64,000 nucleotides of DNA from Flavobacterium coralii (GCF_019891545.1 NZ_JAHDIU010000004.1:1-64000), one strand, 5' to 3'; shown: positions 26,353 to 35,382, counted from the first letter of the stretch. The notes: generated from the letters alone by a model not told the origin. Made by a program: numbers and translations.

Positions 26353-27081
26353 CTACTCTACAGGTGTTGCGGCTTCTTTTTTACGTTCTTTAACGTAATC
26401 TGTAAGCATTTTACCATAATATGATTTAGAAACCTCGGGTGTCATCTTCTTTTGTATGGTGTCAAGGTAAATAACATTGGCATCATATATTTCAGAAAGT
26501 GCCAAGTAAGGCCCTACTTCATAGTTGGCATTGGTTAGTGCAAAGTTGGCTGTAAAAAGGTACCTTCGCTTGGTAAGCTTTTCCATCGCGTCAGCTATAC
26601 TGTCTAAGCGTGTGGCGTCATTGCTCTTGGCAGCTTCCATATTTTTTGTGATAAGCTCTAGGTTAGTACCTGTAAAGCGGCTCTTCATTTTCAGGAAGTC
26701 CTCATAAATTTTATGATTTTCAGAGCCTGTAACCTTAGCTTTTGCAAAGAACTCATCATTAGTTGTTTCTATAGTCATTTCACCGGGCTCGGCAAAAAAC
26801 GGCAGGTTGTTATCAACAGAGTTGGTTTGCCCCCTGTCTAAAAACAAGTAAAGCATTTCGGGCGACTCCAGTTTAAGGTGGCTTTCAAATTCAGACTTTC
26901 CGTTAATTATAATGCTGTCCATTACAATCAACGCAGTATCCCTTAGCTGCTGAATGTAAAGCTTACCCTGCTTTAATCCTTTTATATTGCCTTTAATGTG
27001 CAGATTGGTATCGCCATGGTCGGCTTCATTACAAGCAACAAATACTAAAAGCGCAGCAAACGCAACAATATATTTTTTCAT
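26353..27081 (-). CDS. DUF4369-containing lipoprotein (242 aa)
   Basis: The lipobox is FVACN with Cys17, then an acidic stretch. Residues about 28-120 are a DUF4369 domain (LHIKGNIKGLKQGKLYIQQL, then VMDSIIINGKSEFESHL), which in many Bacteroidota precedes a thioredoxin-like domain in ResA-type proteins. Here no CxxC and no thioredoxin fold follow; residues 130-242 are helical. It may be a stand-alone lipoprotein with a related scaffold role. A TAATTTTG -7 element lies 11 bases before the start. Confidence 0.75.
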   Translation of the reverse strand: MKKYIVAFAALLVFVACNEADHGDTNLHIKGNIKGLKQGKLYIQQLRDTALIVMDSIIINGKSEFESHLKLESPEMLYLFLDRGQTNSVDNNLPFFAEPGEMTIETTNDEFFAKAKVTGSENHKIYEDFLKMKSRFTGTNLELITKNMEAAKSNDATRLDSIADAMEKLTKRRYLFTANFALTNANYEVGPYLALSEIYDANVIYLDTIQKKMTPEVSKSYYGKMLTDYVKERKKEAATPVE

Positions 27082-27092
27082 AAAAGGTCACA

Positions 27093-27100
27093 CAAAATTA
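27093..27100 (-). promoter_or_regulatory. DUF4369 gene promoter, -7 element
   Basis: TAATTTTG on the minus strand ends 11 bases before the ATG, giving a very short leader. Confidence 0.55.
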
Positions 27101-27148
27101 AATCCGTGCAAAGTAAAGAAAATTATATTGCATTGGGCAGGGCCGTAT

Positions 27149-27173
27149 AAAAAAAGCTGCCATACGGCAGCTT
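27149..27173 (-). terminator. Terminator of the small exported protein gene
   Basis: AGCTGCC and GGCAGCT pair around a 4-base loop, followed on the minus strand by TTTTTTTATA. Confidence 0.9.
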
Positions 27174-27176
27174 CAT

Positions 27177-27464
27177 TTAATCTTTTAATATACGCTTGGC
27201 AATTTTAATATTACTGCGATTTATAAAATCTACAATATAAACGCTCAGGTCAAAACGCGCACCTTCTCCGCTAAGCTGCGTTGCAAGCGGCGCCTCTTTC
27301 TTTTTAGATTGCAGCGTATCATTTTTGGTGTTCCCGTTTCCTTCTTCATGAATTGGTATAAAAGCAAGCGAAGCAGCTTTTACAGGAGCTTTTTCTCTCT
27401 CTTTGGTACCGGCCATTGCAATTGCACTAAAGCCAAGCATAAACAATACTAAAACTTTTTTCAT
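27177..27464 (-). CDS. Small exported protein (95 aa)
   Basis: The signal peptide is MKKVLVLFMLGFSAIAMAG (cleavage about residue 19). The rest is a short basic/polar domain with no recognised motif, ending YIVDFINRSNIKIAKRILKD. A longer reading frame runs from 27512 without an ATG and with a poor first segment; the ATG at 27464 is preferred because it opens directly with the signal peptide. It lies downstream of the M61 peptidase gene (64 bases away) and may share its transcript past the hairpin at 27493-27520. Confidence 0.7.
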   Translation of the reverse strand: MKKVLVLFMLGFSAIAMAGTKEREKAPVKAASLAFIPIHEEGNGNTKNDTLQSKKKEAPLATQLSGEGARFDLSVYIVDFINRSNIKIAKRILKD

Positions 27465-27492
27465 ACTCGTAAGGTTTTGGTTGTTGTGTAGT

Positions 27493-27520
27493 ATAAGGCT
27501 GTGATAAAGCACAGCCTTAT
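27493..27520 (-). terminator. Hairpin between M61 gene and small exported gene
   Basis: ATAAGGCTGTG and CACAGCCTTAT pair around a 6-base loop. The T tract expected on the minus strand is missing, so termination may be weak and partly read through into the next gene. Confidence 0.55.
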
Positions 27521-27527
27521 TATTTCT

Positions 27528-29357
27528 TTATCCTTTAAGCCATGCCTGCCTTAAAGCCGACTTAGCCTCATGTGTTGCTTTATATCCTTCAACTTCCTCT
27601 ACAGGTAGTTTTACATTGCCCTTAATTTCCTGCTCTTTACCATCACGCTTAATAGTAAGGGTAATTGGCTCGCCTTCTTCCCAGGCCATACTCGCCATTA
27701 TAAGGTCGTAAATATTTTCTACAGTATAAGCAGTACCGTTTACCGACAGTATTGCATCGCCGCCTTTAAGCCCCAAATTAGTCATAAAAGCGTTATCTTC
27801 AATATTTGGCAAGATAATAATATTTCCGTTAGCATCAACAGTTACATACGGAATCTGCTGATTTTTAAGGAATGGGTTGCCGGGTTTTTGAATGACAGCC
27901 TGTGTAACACCCATTTTTGCGAAGTAATTTTCATACGGTATCGGGGTATCTCCGGCTACATATGTTTTTAAAAATTCACCAACCTGCGGATAAGTCAGCG
28001 CTGTTATCCTTGCAAAAAGTTCATCATCATTAAATGGTTTTTCGCTTCCGTACTCCTTGCTCAGGTCGCGCATAAGGCTAAGTATACCACGCTGCCCGTT
28101 GCTTGCTTCGCGCATCTCGATATCAATACACATAGCTATAAGCGCGCCTTTCAGATATACATTATAATAAGAATCTTTATAAGGCTGCTCCAAGATGTTC
28201 TTACTCATCTTGGTAAAATTCATAGTATCGTCAAACTGCCTCGACTGGTTTATCTTATCTGATATCCTTGTAAAGAATTCTTCTTCAGAAATAAGCCCCT
28301 GGTTTACCTGGAAAAGGTTTGCAAAATATTCGGTGACACCTTCATACATCCAAAGGTGTTCTGACATTTTCGGAGTGTTATAATTGAAGAAATGTATTTC
28401 TTTAGAGTGTACACTTAGAGGTGTTACAATATGGAAAAATTCATGCGAAACCACATCTTTTAGTGTAGAAAGCAATTGGTCCATCGGCATTGCCTCAGGC
28501 ATAACAACTGTGGTAGAGGTTGTGTGCTCTAACGCACCAAAACCTTTTGCATCGTTACCCATAACATCAGACAGGTAAAGCAGTATAGCATATTTCTTTG
28601 TGCTGTTTATCGGGCCTAAGAATTTTTTCTGGGCACGCATCATCACTTCCATTTCAGGAGTTATTGCTTTAGCGGTTACTGCCCCGGTAGGCGAATACAC
28701 ACTTATCAGGATATCCATACCATCTACAGTAAATGTAGTATAGTCAGGCTTAGAGTACATTATCGGGTGGTCAACCAGCTCAGGGTAACGTGATACTGTA
28801 AACACATCTTTTTCAGAACTTTCGTCAGTATCTGTCATAGAGGTTGCTCCCCATAGTGTAGCAGGGTGTATAACCGTAAGTTCATATGGCATCTCACCTT
28901 TGCCATCAAAATACCCCACAAAACCATGTGTGTTAATCACAAAATTTTCGTTAGCAGCTATATTAGTTCCAGAAGGTGAAAAAATTTCGTGCTTGCCTGT
29001 ACCTTCGGTATCATAGGTATCATTTACCAAATATGACACTTTTACAAGTTTATCCGCATTTTCAATTTTCCATGAGTTTTCGTCTGCTTTGGTAACGGTC
29101 AGTTCCTTACCTTTTTTATCGTAAGCCTTGAAGCCTTCAACAAAAGAACCGTAGTTATCTACCGAATAAGTTCCCGGTACAATTTTAGGAATAAAATAGG
29201 TTATGGTCTTTTCTTTTATCTTAGGTGCGGTTACAGTTACGCTAACCTTATCATCCGTTACATTTTTAAGATCTACGTTAACCTTAACGTTATCCTGTGC
29301 CATTGCCTGTCCGGCAACAGTAAGCGCTACAGCAAGCGAATAAATAAAATGCTTCAT
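27528..29357 (-). CDS. M61-family metallopeptidase with PDZ domain (609 aa)
   Basis: A signal peptide (residues 1-20) sends the protein to the periplasm or beyond. After a beta-rich N-terminal domain comes a zinc peptidase of the M61 (glycyl aminopeptidase) type: the HExxH motif is HEFFH at 305-309, with third ligand Glu339 in WMYEGVTEYF, and GALEHTTSTT at 274-283 is the usual block before it. Residues about 495-590 form a PDZ domain with LGLKGGDAILSVNGTAY. Such enzymes cleave N-terminal glycine or alanine from peptides; the substrate here is unknown. The full catalytic set is present. Confidence 0.93.
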   Translation of the reverse strand: MKHFIYSLAVALTVAGQAMAQDNVKVNVDLKNVTDDKVSVTVTAPKIKEKTITYFIPKIVPGTYSVDNYGSFVEGFKAYDKKGKELTVTKADENSWKIENADKLVKVSYLVNDTYDTEGTGKHEIFSPSGTNIAANENFVINTHGFVGYFDGKGEMPYELTVIHPATLWGATSMTDTDESSEKDVFTVSRYPELVDHPIMYSKPDYTTFTVDGMDILISVYSPTGAVTAKAITPEMEVMMRAQKKFLGPINSTKKYAILLYLSDVMGNDAKGFGALEHTTSTTVVMPEAMPMDQLLSTLKDVVSHEFFHIVTPLSVHSKEIHFFNYNTPKMSEHLWMYEGVTEYFANLFQVNQGLISEEEFFTRISDKINQSRQFDDTMNFTKMSKNILEQPYKDSYYNVYLKGALIAMCIDIEMREASNGQRGILSLMRDLSKEYGSEKPFNDDELFARITALTYPQVGEFLKTYVAGDTPIPYENYFAKMGVTQAVIQKPGNPFLKNQQIPYVTVDANGNIIILPNIEDNAFMTNLGLKGGDAILSVNGTAYTVENIYDLIMASMAWEEGEPITLTIKRDGKEQEIKGNVKLPVEEVEGYKATHEAKSALRQAWLKG

Positions 29358-29420
29358 TTTACAGTTTTTAATGCCTATATGTAGAATGAAATCCTGTTTT
29401 GTTACAGCATATTAAAATTT

Positions 29421-29447
29421 TTCAAAAAAATAATTGAAGAAATTATT
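29421..29447 (-). terminator. Weak terminator overlapping the hydrolase stop
   Basis: AATAATT and AATTATT pair around GAAGA, and TTTTTTTG follows on the minus strand. The stem is short, AT-only, and overlaps the stop codon of the hydrolase gene. Confidence 0.45.
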
Positions 29448-30837
29448 AAACGCGCTTTTTAATCCACTGCAAAATTTCATTCAGGGCAGCAGGGGCTATT
29501 GTTTGCTCTATCTCGCCATACTCGGCAGGAAGTCCCGTAGCACTTTCCTGGAAAAGGTGGTTAAGCCCCGGCAGTTCTTTTACCGTTACATCTTTATTCC
29601 CGCTTTTTGCCGCAATACGCTTTATTGCGTCAAGGTTAGCTACAGGAGCCACCTGTAAATCGTTACTGCCGTTTATTGCCAGTATAGGGCATTGCACCTT
29701 TTCTAAAGCAGGCGCAGGGTTATAACGTATAAAATTTACATACCACGGCGAGGTAAGCTCAGCCACTTGCATTTCTATATATTGTGCCACCTGGCTTTCA
29801 GGAATGCCTTTAGAAATAAAAAGTGGCTTGAGTTCTTTATTAAAAATCTCGTTAAGTTTTGCTTTTAAAACATTAGTATCTGTTTCCTGCTTAATCGCAT
29901 CATATATCTTACGGTTAATGCCACCCAGTTTGGTAAGCTCTGCTTCGGGCATACCGGCAGCTTTGTTGATAAGGTAGTTTTGCAGCAGCATAAGTTCATC
30001 TCCCGGTATGGCAGTGCCTGCCAAAAGTACTATGAATCCTGTATCTTTATTAGTATTTGCTACCATAGGGGCTATAATACCGCCTTCGCTGTGCCCTATA
30101 AGGCCGGTTTTCTTCTTATTGATCTCGGGCCTCGACTGCAAATAAGCCAATGCTGCTGCGGCATCGGCTGCAAAATCTTCGGTGGTTGCACCTGCAAACT
30201 TACCGCCGGATGCGCCTGTCCCCCTATCATCATACCGCAGCACGGCTACACCGTTACGGGTTAAATAATCAGCAAGAACTAAAAAAGGCTTGTGCCCAAG
30301 CAGTTCTTCATTACGGTCCTGAGGCCCGCTACCGCTTATAAGCACTACAGCAGGAAAGTTGCCCTTTTGTTGTGGCAGCGTTAGCGTACCGGCAAGGGTT
30401 ACGCCGTGCTTAGCGTTGGTGAAAGTTACCTCCTCTGCATGGTAAGGATACGGCTTTGCAGGTTCCTGCGGCCGTTTCGGAGCTTCTGTCTTAACTTCTT
30501 TCCTGCCGAGGTTTAGCGGCATGGGGAAATTATTTTGGGTAAAAGTTCCTGTTATGGCATTATTAGCATAAGTGCCTTTATATTCTGCTTTAATGGCAGG
30601 TATGGTAAATGTAAGTATATTATCTGTAAAAGCTATTTTGCTTACCGGAATACCTTCCGCACCCTGGTCGGGGCTGTCTAACGTTGCGGTATAGCCATCC
30701 TGTGCTTTATTTACATGCAGTGTAAGCCTTAGCTGCCCGCCCGGAAATTTAAGGAGTCCGTACCAGTTACCCGTAACATCCTGTGCGAAGGCTGCAACCG
30801 TAAAGAAAAGAAGAAAAAATAGGATTTGCTTTTTCAT
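29446..30837 (-). CDS. Exported alpha/beta hydrolase (463 aa)
   Basis: A signal peptide (MKKQILFFLLFFTVAAFAQ, cleavage about residue 19) leads into a beta-sandwich domain (20-115, GNWYGLLKFPGGQLRLTLHV), and then an alpha/beta hydrolase of the S9/dienelactone type. The nucleophile elbow is GHSEGG with Ser250; the acid is in the NGSNDLQVAP segment and the base in LPGLNHLFQ. The oxyanion region is ISGSGPQDR near 168-175. Ester or peptide substrates are equally possible. A TATATTTG promoter precedes it by 19 bases. Confidence 0.9.
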   Translation of the reverse strand: MKKQILFFLLFFTVAAFAQDVTGNWYGLLKFPGGQLRLTLHVNKAQDGYTATLDSPDQGAEGIPVSKIAFTDNILTFTIPAIKAEYKGTYANNAITGTFTQNNFPMPLNLGRKEVKTEAPKRPQEPAKPYPYHAEEVTFTNAKHGVTLAGTLTLPQQKGNFPAVVLISGSGPQDRNEELLGHKPFLVLADYLTRNGVAVLRYDDRGTGASGGKFAGATTEDFAADAAAALAYLQSRPEINKKKTGLIGHSEGGIIAPMVANTNKDTGFIVLLAGTAIPGDELMLLQNYLINKAAGMPEAELTKLGGINRKIYDAIKQETDTNVLKAKLNEIFNKELKPLFISKGIPESQVAQYIEMQVAELTSPWYVNFIRYNPAPALEKVQCPILAINGSNDLQVAPVANLDAIKRIAAKSGNKDVTVKELPGLNHLFQESATGLPAEYGEIEQTIAPAALNEILQWIKKRV

Positions 30838-30856
30838 GTATAGTGGTTTTAGTTAC

Positions 30857-30864
30857 CAAATATA
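30857..30864 (-). promoter_or_regulatory. Hydrolase promoter, -7 element
   Basis: TATATTTG on the minus strand matches TAnnTTTG, 19 bases before the ATG. Confidence 0.65.
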
Positions 30865-30881
30865 CTTAAAACTAACCGGCA

Positions 30882-30906
30882 TAAAAAAAGCTCCCGTGCG
30901 GGAGCT
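30882..30906 (-). terminator. Terminator of the DUF2805 gene
   Basis: AGCTCCCG and CGGGAGCT pair around a 2-base loop, followed on the minus strand by TTTTTTTA, 5 bases after the stop codon. Confidence 0.9.
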
Positions 30907-30910
30907 GCTA

Positions 30911-31186
30911 CTAAAACTTCTTATTAATATAATACTTTTCGTCTAAATCATCGTCTTCAAATGCATTAAAGCTTTGTGGTTTCGGCTTTGGTTTCCTGCC
31001 TGCCACTTTTTTCTTCCACAGTTCAAAAGTGTCCGTGGATAGCCTCTTGCGCATAATTTCCGTTACATCCTTTTCAGATAAACCAAATTCCTTTTTTATT
31101 TCCTCAAAAGGTTTCCTTTCCTCCTGAGCCAGCGTTACTATCCTTTCTATCGCCTCTTTGTCCAGTTCTGTACGGTTCTTTTTCAT
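30911..31186 (-). CDS. DUF2805 / TIGR03643 family protein (91 aa)
   Basis: The sequence fits this small family: a helical domain with DKEAIERIVTLAQEERKPFEEI, then FGLSEKDVTEIMRKRLSTDTFELWKKKVAGR, which resembles a helix-turn-helix, and a proline/lysine-rich tail (KPKPKPQSF) with an acidic end. No signal peptide is present. Members are, to my knowledge, often found beside photolyase/cryptochrome genes; none is visible here. The gene has its own terminator and stands alone. DNA binding is possible from the basic helices but not shown. Confidence 0.85.
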   Translation of the reverse strand: MKKNRTELDKEAIERIVTLAQEERKPFEEIKKEFGLSEKDVTEIMRKRLSTDTFELWKKKVAGRKPKPKPQSFNAFEDDDLDEKYYINKKF

Positions 31187-31395
31187 CAGATGAAAAATTA
31201 AATCATGTAATAGTTTTAAATGTTTAAGATTTGTATTATCAATATTACTAAAAAAATTAATAGATGCCGACCCTAAATTTAATTTTTACAGATTTTTTAA
31301 AAATCATACATTGAAACTAGCCCTGCTTTAAGATTTTTCTAAATCCGGGCAACTGTAGTGAGCTAAGCCTTTATGTTTTAAGGAATGTAAAAACT
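31187..31395. other. Spacer without a gene
   Basis: The 209 bases are AT-rich (long T and A runs) and hold no open frame, hairpin or perfect -7 element that I can see, except a weak promoter-like region expected for the DUF2805 gene. Confidence 0.4.
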
Positions 31396-31749
31396 TCAGG
31401 TATAGCACCATGCCCAGTAGATAAGCACCAATTGTAACGGCAGGCGCAGGTATAAAACCCACAAGGGCAAACCAAAACCCGCCTTTTTGTTCATTGCCAT
31501 GTATATATTAGCCGGAAATACCGCAATAAGCAAAGCTATTATGCCCCATGCGGCTATAATGCTGAATTGTGGCAGCATAAGTAAAAGTCCTAATATCACT
31601 TCTGCCGCGCCACTTATAAGGTTAAGCGCTTTCGGGGCAGGCAATGCCGGAGGTATAATCCGTTCATACATTTTGGGCTTCCTGAAGTGGTTAAGTCCTG
31701 CCAGTATGTACAGTGCGCCCATTAAATATAAGTGCCAGGGTAACGGCAT
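31396..31749 (-). CDS. DoxX-like membrane protein (117 aa)
   Basis: Four membrane segments are seen (about residues 5-17, 38-56, 60-79 and 93-114), as in the DoxX/DUF4267-type small membrane proteins. Positive residues in the first loop (HFRKPKMYERI) match the family. The ATG at 31749 was used; a TTG two codons earlier is the only longer option. The EamA transporter gene ends 22 bases upstream, so they form an operon. DoxX proteins are linked to redox or surfactin-type membrane functions, but this one has no specific clue. Confidence 0.8.
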   Translation of the reverse strand: MPLPWHLYLMGALYILAGLNHFRKPKMYERIIPPALPAPKALNLISGAAEVILGLLLMLPQFSIIAAWGIIALLIAVFPANIYMAMNKKAGFGLPLWVLYLRLPLQLVLIYWAWCYT

Positions 31750-31771
31750 AAGCAATCGGTTTTACCCAAAG

Positions 31772-32674
31772 TTACGCATTTTGCCCTTTGCGGGAGCGGA
31801 TGTTCATGATAATTATTGCAGCAATAATAAGCACGATACCACCCCATTGTATAGCTGTTACCTTTTCATCTAATATTATGAAGGCCATCATTACCGATAC
31901 AGGAAGCTCTAACGATGATACTATACTGCCAAGCCCCAGCCCGGTGTGCGGAAAACCCGCATTCATAAGCATAGGCGGTATAATTGTCCCGAAAAGCGAC
32001 AGCAAAATACCCCATTTTAAAAAAATATCGGTATTAAAGCTGCCTGTCCATGTATAGGCTGCAAAAGAAAATACAATTACCGCCCCACCCATAAGCATAT
32101 ACAGGCTTCGCTGTGCGCTTGACAGATGTACCGCCACACGGTTAGAAGTAAACATAGTGGTGGTAAAAGATGCCGCAGCCAACAGCCCCCACATAATACC
32201 ACGCCAGTCGGGGAAGGTGCTGCTCTCTACAAGATTGGTAGCAAGCGCTGTACCCACAAGCACAATAACTGCTGCAACTACCTTGCGCCCTGACGGAAAG
32301 GTGCGGCTAAGGATACCTTCCAGCACTACGCCCATCCAAACCGTTTGCATAAGCATTACGATACCTATAGATACGGGTATGTATTTAACAGCGAGATAGT
32401 AAAAAATACTCGTAAGCCCCAAAGATGTACCGGCAACCATAAGCTGCATTATGTCTTTCTGAGTAGCCTTTATTACCGCGCCTTTTTTGCGGGTTTTAGT
32501 AAAAGCGTTTATTAACAGCAGCCCCAGCAGCCCCAGTATAAACTGAGATGACGTTACCTCGGCAGTAGTGTAGCCCTCGCCATAAGCAAGCTTTACAAAA
32601 GTAGCAAGCATACCATAGCTCGTTGCGCCCAGCCCTACCAGAAAAACACCTTTAAGTATATTTGTTTGCGACAT
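31772..32674 (-). CDS. EamA-family (DMT) transporter (300 aa)
   Basis: Ten membrane segments in two repeated halves show the drug/metabolite transporter fold. The first half runs GVFLVGLGATSYGMLATFVK to about 145, the second from about 155 to 295. Substrate is unknown; amino acids, nucleobases and metabolites are typical for the family. The start at 32674 (MSQTN) was chosen because a perfect -7 element sits at 32698-32705 and the longer frame begins with GTG upstream of it. DoxX follows in the same operon. Confidence 0.9.
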   Translation of the reverse strand: MSQTNILKGVFLVGLGATSYGMLATFVKLAYGEGYTTAEVTSSQFILGLLGLLLINAFTKTRKKGAVIKATQKDIMQLMVAGTSLGLTSIFYYLAVKYIPVSIGIVMLMQTVWMGVVLEGILSRTFPSGRKVVAAVIVLVGTALATNLVESSTFPDWRGIMWGLLAAASFTTTMFTSNRVAVHLSSAQRSLYMLMGGAVIVFSFAAYTWTGSFNTDIFLKWGILLSLFGTIIPPMLMNAGFPHTGLGLGSIVSSLELPVSVMMAFIILDEKVTAIQWGGIVLIIAAIIIMNIRSRKGQNA

Positions 32675-32697
32675 GTTTACCCATTTAAAAAAGCGGG

Positions 32698-32705
32698 CAA
32701 AGATA
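32698..32705 (-). promoter_or_regulatory. EamA-DoxX operon promoter, -7 element
   Basis: TATCTTTG matches TAnnTTTG on the minus strand, 23 bases before the ATG at 32674. Confidence 0.65.
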
Positions 32706-32756
32706 GGATAATACACTTAAAGCTGAAAGCAGGCAAGGTTAAATTAGCAGGCACTT

Positions 32757-33926
32757 TTAGAAGATGCCTGCTACAGGCGCATTGCTAATACCGATCAATT
32801 TTGGGTTAAAGCTGAATTTATCCTGGAGCAGCGAGGCATACACACTCCTGAAATCTGTTTCGTGCATAAGGTCTCCGTTAGAATCAAAATCAGTAAGGTT
32901 TGGGTTATTCCCAATATTTGTCCCTTTGTTCCTGCCCCCAATCACAAACATTGGTGCCGCAGTACCATGATCGGTGCCGCTGCCGTTGTCCTGTACCCTC
33001 CTGCCAAACTCGGAGAAGACAACAATGGTAACCTCATCCAGCTTACCTGCTGCTTTAATGTCTTTGTAAAAGGCATAAACAGCATCATTAAGGTCGGATA
33101 GTCTTGAAGCATGTTCAGATAACTGCCTGCTGTGGGTATCAAAGCCACTTAAAGATGTATAGTAAACACTTGTATTCAGATCGCCTTTTATAAGCCTTGC
33201 TATCCATTCCAGATTTTTGGCAAGCTTAGACTGCGGATAAGAAACTTCCTGTGGCGGAGCCTTCTTATAAGCCCTGTCCAGCTCTTCAGAACCGTCAATG
33301 GCAGAAGCTGCAATCCTCCTTACAAAATCAAGCTGCGGATTTTCGGATAATTTACCTGAACCGCCAACCACCTCTTTTGTATTAAAGTTAAGGTTATTCA
33401 TAGTCAGGCTGTTCGGCTCCTCCCCTTTCAGGGCAAGGGTATCTATATTATCTATATTAACGCCACCCACCGGGTGATGTTCTTTATAATGCTGGTCTAA
33501 AAAACGCCCCAGCCAGCCGTGGCTTAAAAATTCATTAGAGGACGAAGCTGTTTCCCATATTTCCTGGCTCCGGAAGTGTGAACGGTTCGGTTCTGGGTAG
33601 CCCACATTTTGTATAACGGTAAGGTTGCCCTGTTGCTGTATATCGGCAAAGCCCCTTAATGCCGGGTGAAACCCCATTTCGTTACTGCCGCTTATTACTT
33701 CTTTCTTATTAATTGCAACAACAGGCCTGTACTTGTAATACAGTTCGTTCTTATAGGGTATAAACGTGTTTAGCCCGTCATTACCGCCAAGCAGTTGTAC
33801 AAAAACAAGGCAATTAACGGGCTTAAAGCCATTTTGCTGCACTGCATATTTATATAAGAAATCAGGCAGTACCACCAGCCCCCCGGTGCAGGTAGCTGTT
33901 ATCTTAAAAAAGTTTCTCCTGTTCAT
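32757..33926 (-). CDS. DUF1501 exported protein (389 aa)
   Basis: The N-terminus MNRRNFFKITATCTGG has the twin Arg of a Tat signal. The body is the DUF1501 domain: CLVFVQLLGGNDGLNTFIPY, GFHPALRGFADIQQQGNLTV, YPEPNRSHFRSQEIWETA, GFDTHSRQ, and near the end FSEFGRRVQDNGSGTDHGTA, an alkaline-phosphatase/sulfatase-like metal site with conserved Asp and His residues. The function is unknown, though the fold suggests a hydrolase. The gene starts 2 bases after the DUF1800 gene stop, so translation is coupled. A hairpin (32746-32772, arms AGCAGGCA/TGCCTGCT) spans its stop codon. Confidence 0.92.
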   Translation of the reverse strand: MNRRNFFKITATCTGGLVVLPDFLYKYAVQQNGFKPVNCLVFVQLLGGNDGLNTFIPYKNELYYKYRPVVAINKKEVISGSNEMGFHPALRGFADIQQQGNLTVIQNVGYPEPNRSHFRSQEIWETASSSNEFLSHGWLGRFLDQHYKEHHPVGGVNIDNIDTLALKGEEPNSLTMNNLNFNTKEVVGGSGKLSENPQLDFVRRIAASAIDGSEELDRAYKKAPPQEVSYPQSKLAKNLEWIARLIKGDLNTSVYYTSLSGFDTHSRQLSEHASRLSDLNDAVYAFYKDIKAAGKLDEVTIVVFSEFGRRVQDNGSGTDHGTAAPMFVIGGRNKGTNIGNNPNLTDFDSNGDLMHETDFRSVYASLLQDKFSFNPKLIGISNAPVAGIF

Positions 33927-33928
33927 AG

Positions 33929-35314
33929 CTATATAATTTGAAATTCGGGGGTTTTAACCATGTAATTAAAAAGTCTCATAACGGCATTGTCGGCACCCGG
34001 TGACTGGGGCTTAAAATCATATACCAGCATTTCTTCGAAATTTGGCTGAAGGCTGCCATCAGCATAGGTTAAGACTCTTTGCTGTAAAGCGTTTATAACA
34101 TCTTTGTTAGTGCCGCTATGCTGCCAGTTTATCTTTACCGCAAACCCTTCAGTATGTTCATCATCCTTATCACCTACAGACCGCAGCATATTTTTGCTGA
34201 AGTTCCTGCCGTTGCAAAACATATCAGCCACCCTGTTCCGCTGAACGTAAAGTTGTGCAGTTAGCCAATAGCTGCCCCCTTTCCAGCCCTTAACATTCGG
34301 CTGGTTAAACAGGTCCATACCCTGCTGCCTTATAAACAAAGCCGTAAGCTTGTGGTTCTGCCCTTTTATATTAAGCTCATCCAGCAGGTGCAACATATAG
34401 GTAAGCGGATCTTTTATTTTAGAACCTTCGGTTGGTTTATTAAATTCTTCGGTCACCAGTTTTTTAAGGAACGGCTTTATCTCATAATTCTCCTTGCGAA
34501 GGTAATCACCATATTTCTTTACCAATGCATCGGGCGGGTTATCATAAATAAACCATTGCAAAAGCTTACGGGTTATATGGTAAGGAGCATTGGGCTGCCG
34601 GAAGATAATATCCACCATTTCATCGCTTTTAAAAGCGCCTCTCTCGCCAAAATATTCAAAAGTGCCATCAAACTCGTTTCGGGGTACATATACCGCGCCA
34701 TTATCTGCCGGGGCTAAACCAGCAAGGCCTTTAGCTCCTTCTTTTATGTCATGTTCAGTATAATTCCCCTCGCCCAGTGTAAACAGTTCTAAAAGCTCTC
34801 GGCTCAGGTTTTCATTAAAGCCTTTTGCTGTGTTTTTGGTATTATCAAGATAAACCACCATTGCATTAGAACGCAGCACTTTTTTGGTAATGTCTTTAAA
34901 ATTGCCAAAGGCATTTTCCCTGAAAAGGCGGTTGTATTCGTAAAGCCAGTAGTTATTTTTTACTTTATCTCTGGTGGCGACAAAGTGGTTGTGCCAGAAC
35001 AACGCCATTTTTTCGCGAAGCGGATACTCGTCCTCCTCCATTTTGGATATCCACCAGGCTTTCAGGGCAAAAAATACCTTGCTGTCCTCTTGCCTCATCT
35101 CCCTGCCAAGCTGCCTGTCTTTATGCATTAACTGCCGCTTTGCTTTTATATCTTCAATGGTTTTAGGCTCGTCTTCCAGAAAATGCGGCAGGCTGCTGCC
35201 CGGCTTTTGCTTGAACGACTGTTCCAGAAACCTCTCTGCTCCCAGCTTTTTTATTGCAGTGGCCTGCCTGCCCGAAAATCCCAGTCGTAACGACCATAAT
35301 ACATTTTTATCCAT
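33929..35314 (-). CDS. DUF1800 protein (461 aa)
   Basis: This is a large helical protein of the DUF1800 family: WSLRLGFSGRQATAIKKLG at the start, KMALFWHNHFVATRDKVKNN near 110, and FNENLSRELLELFTLGEGNYTEHDI near 162-186, with conserved His, Asn and Asp blocks. It occurs with DUF1501 genes throughout bacteria. No signal peptide is seen, although some members have one. The function is unknown; the pairing implies that both act on the same substrate. The upstream spacer to DUF2721 is 68 bases. Confidence 0.9.
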   Translation of the reverse strand: MDKNVLWSLRLGFSGRQATAIKKLGAERFLEQSFKQKPGSSLPHFLEDEPKTIEDIKAKRQLMHKDRQLGREMRQEDSKVFFALKAWWISKMEEDEYPLREKMALFWHNHFVATRDKVKNNYWLYEYNRLFRENAFGNFKDITKKVLRSNAMVVYLDNTKNTAKGFNENLSRELLELFTLGEGNYTEHDIKEGAKGLAGLAPADNGAVYVPRNEFDGTFEYFGERGAFKSDEMVDIIFRQPNAPYHITRKLLQWFIYDNPPDALVKKYGDYLRKENYEIKPFLKKLVTEEFNKPTEGSKIKDPLTYMLHLLDELNIKGQNHKLTALFIRQQGMDLFNQPNVKGWKGGSYWLTAQLYVQRNRVADMFCNGRNFSKNMLRSVGDKDDEHTEGFAVKINWQHSGTNKDVINALQQRVLTYADGSLQPNFEEMLVYDFKPQSPGADNAVMRLFNYMVKTPEFQII

Positions 35315-35382
35315 ACCGGCATTTTTTAAAGGATGTAAGTTTTACAGGTAAGACTTTTTTAAACGCCGATAGTTTAAAATAA

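Noticed and set aside
32746-32772. Terminator spanning the DUF1501 stop
   Set aside because: The hairpin arms are good but no T tract follows and the stem covers the stop codon; mentioned only in the gene note.
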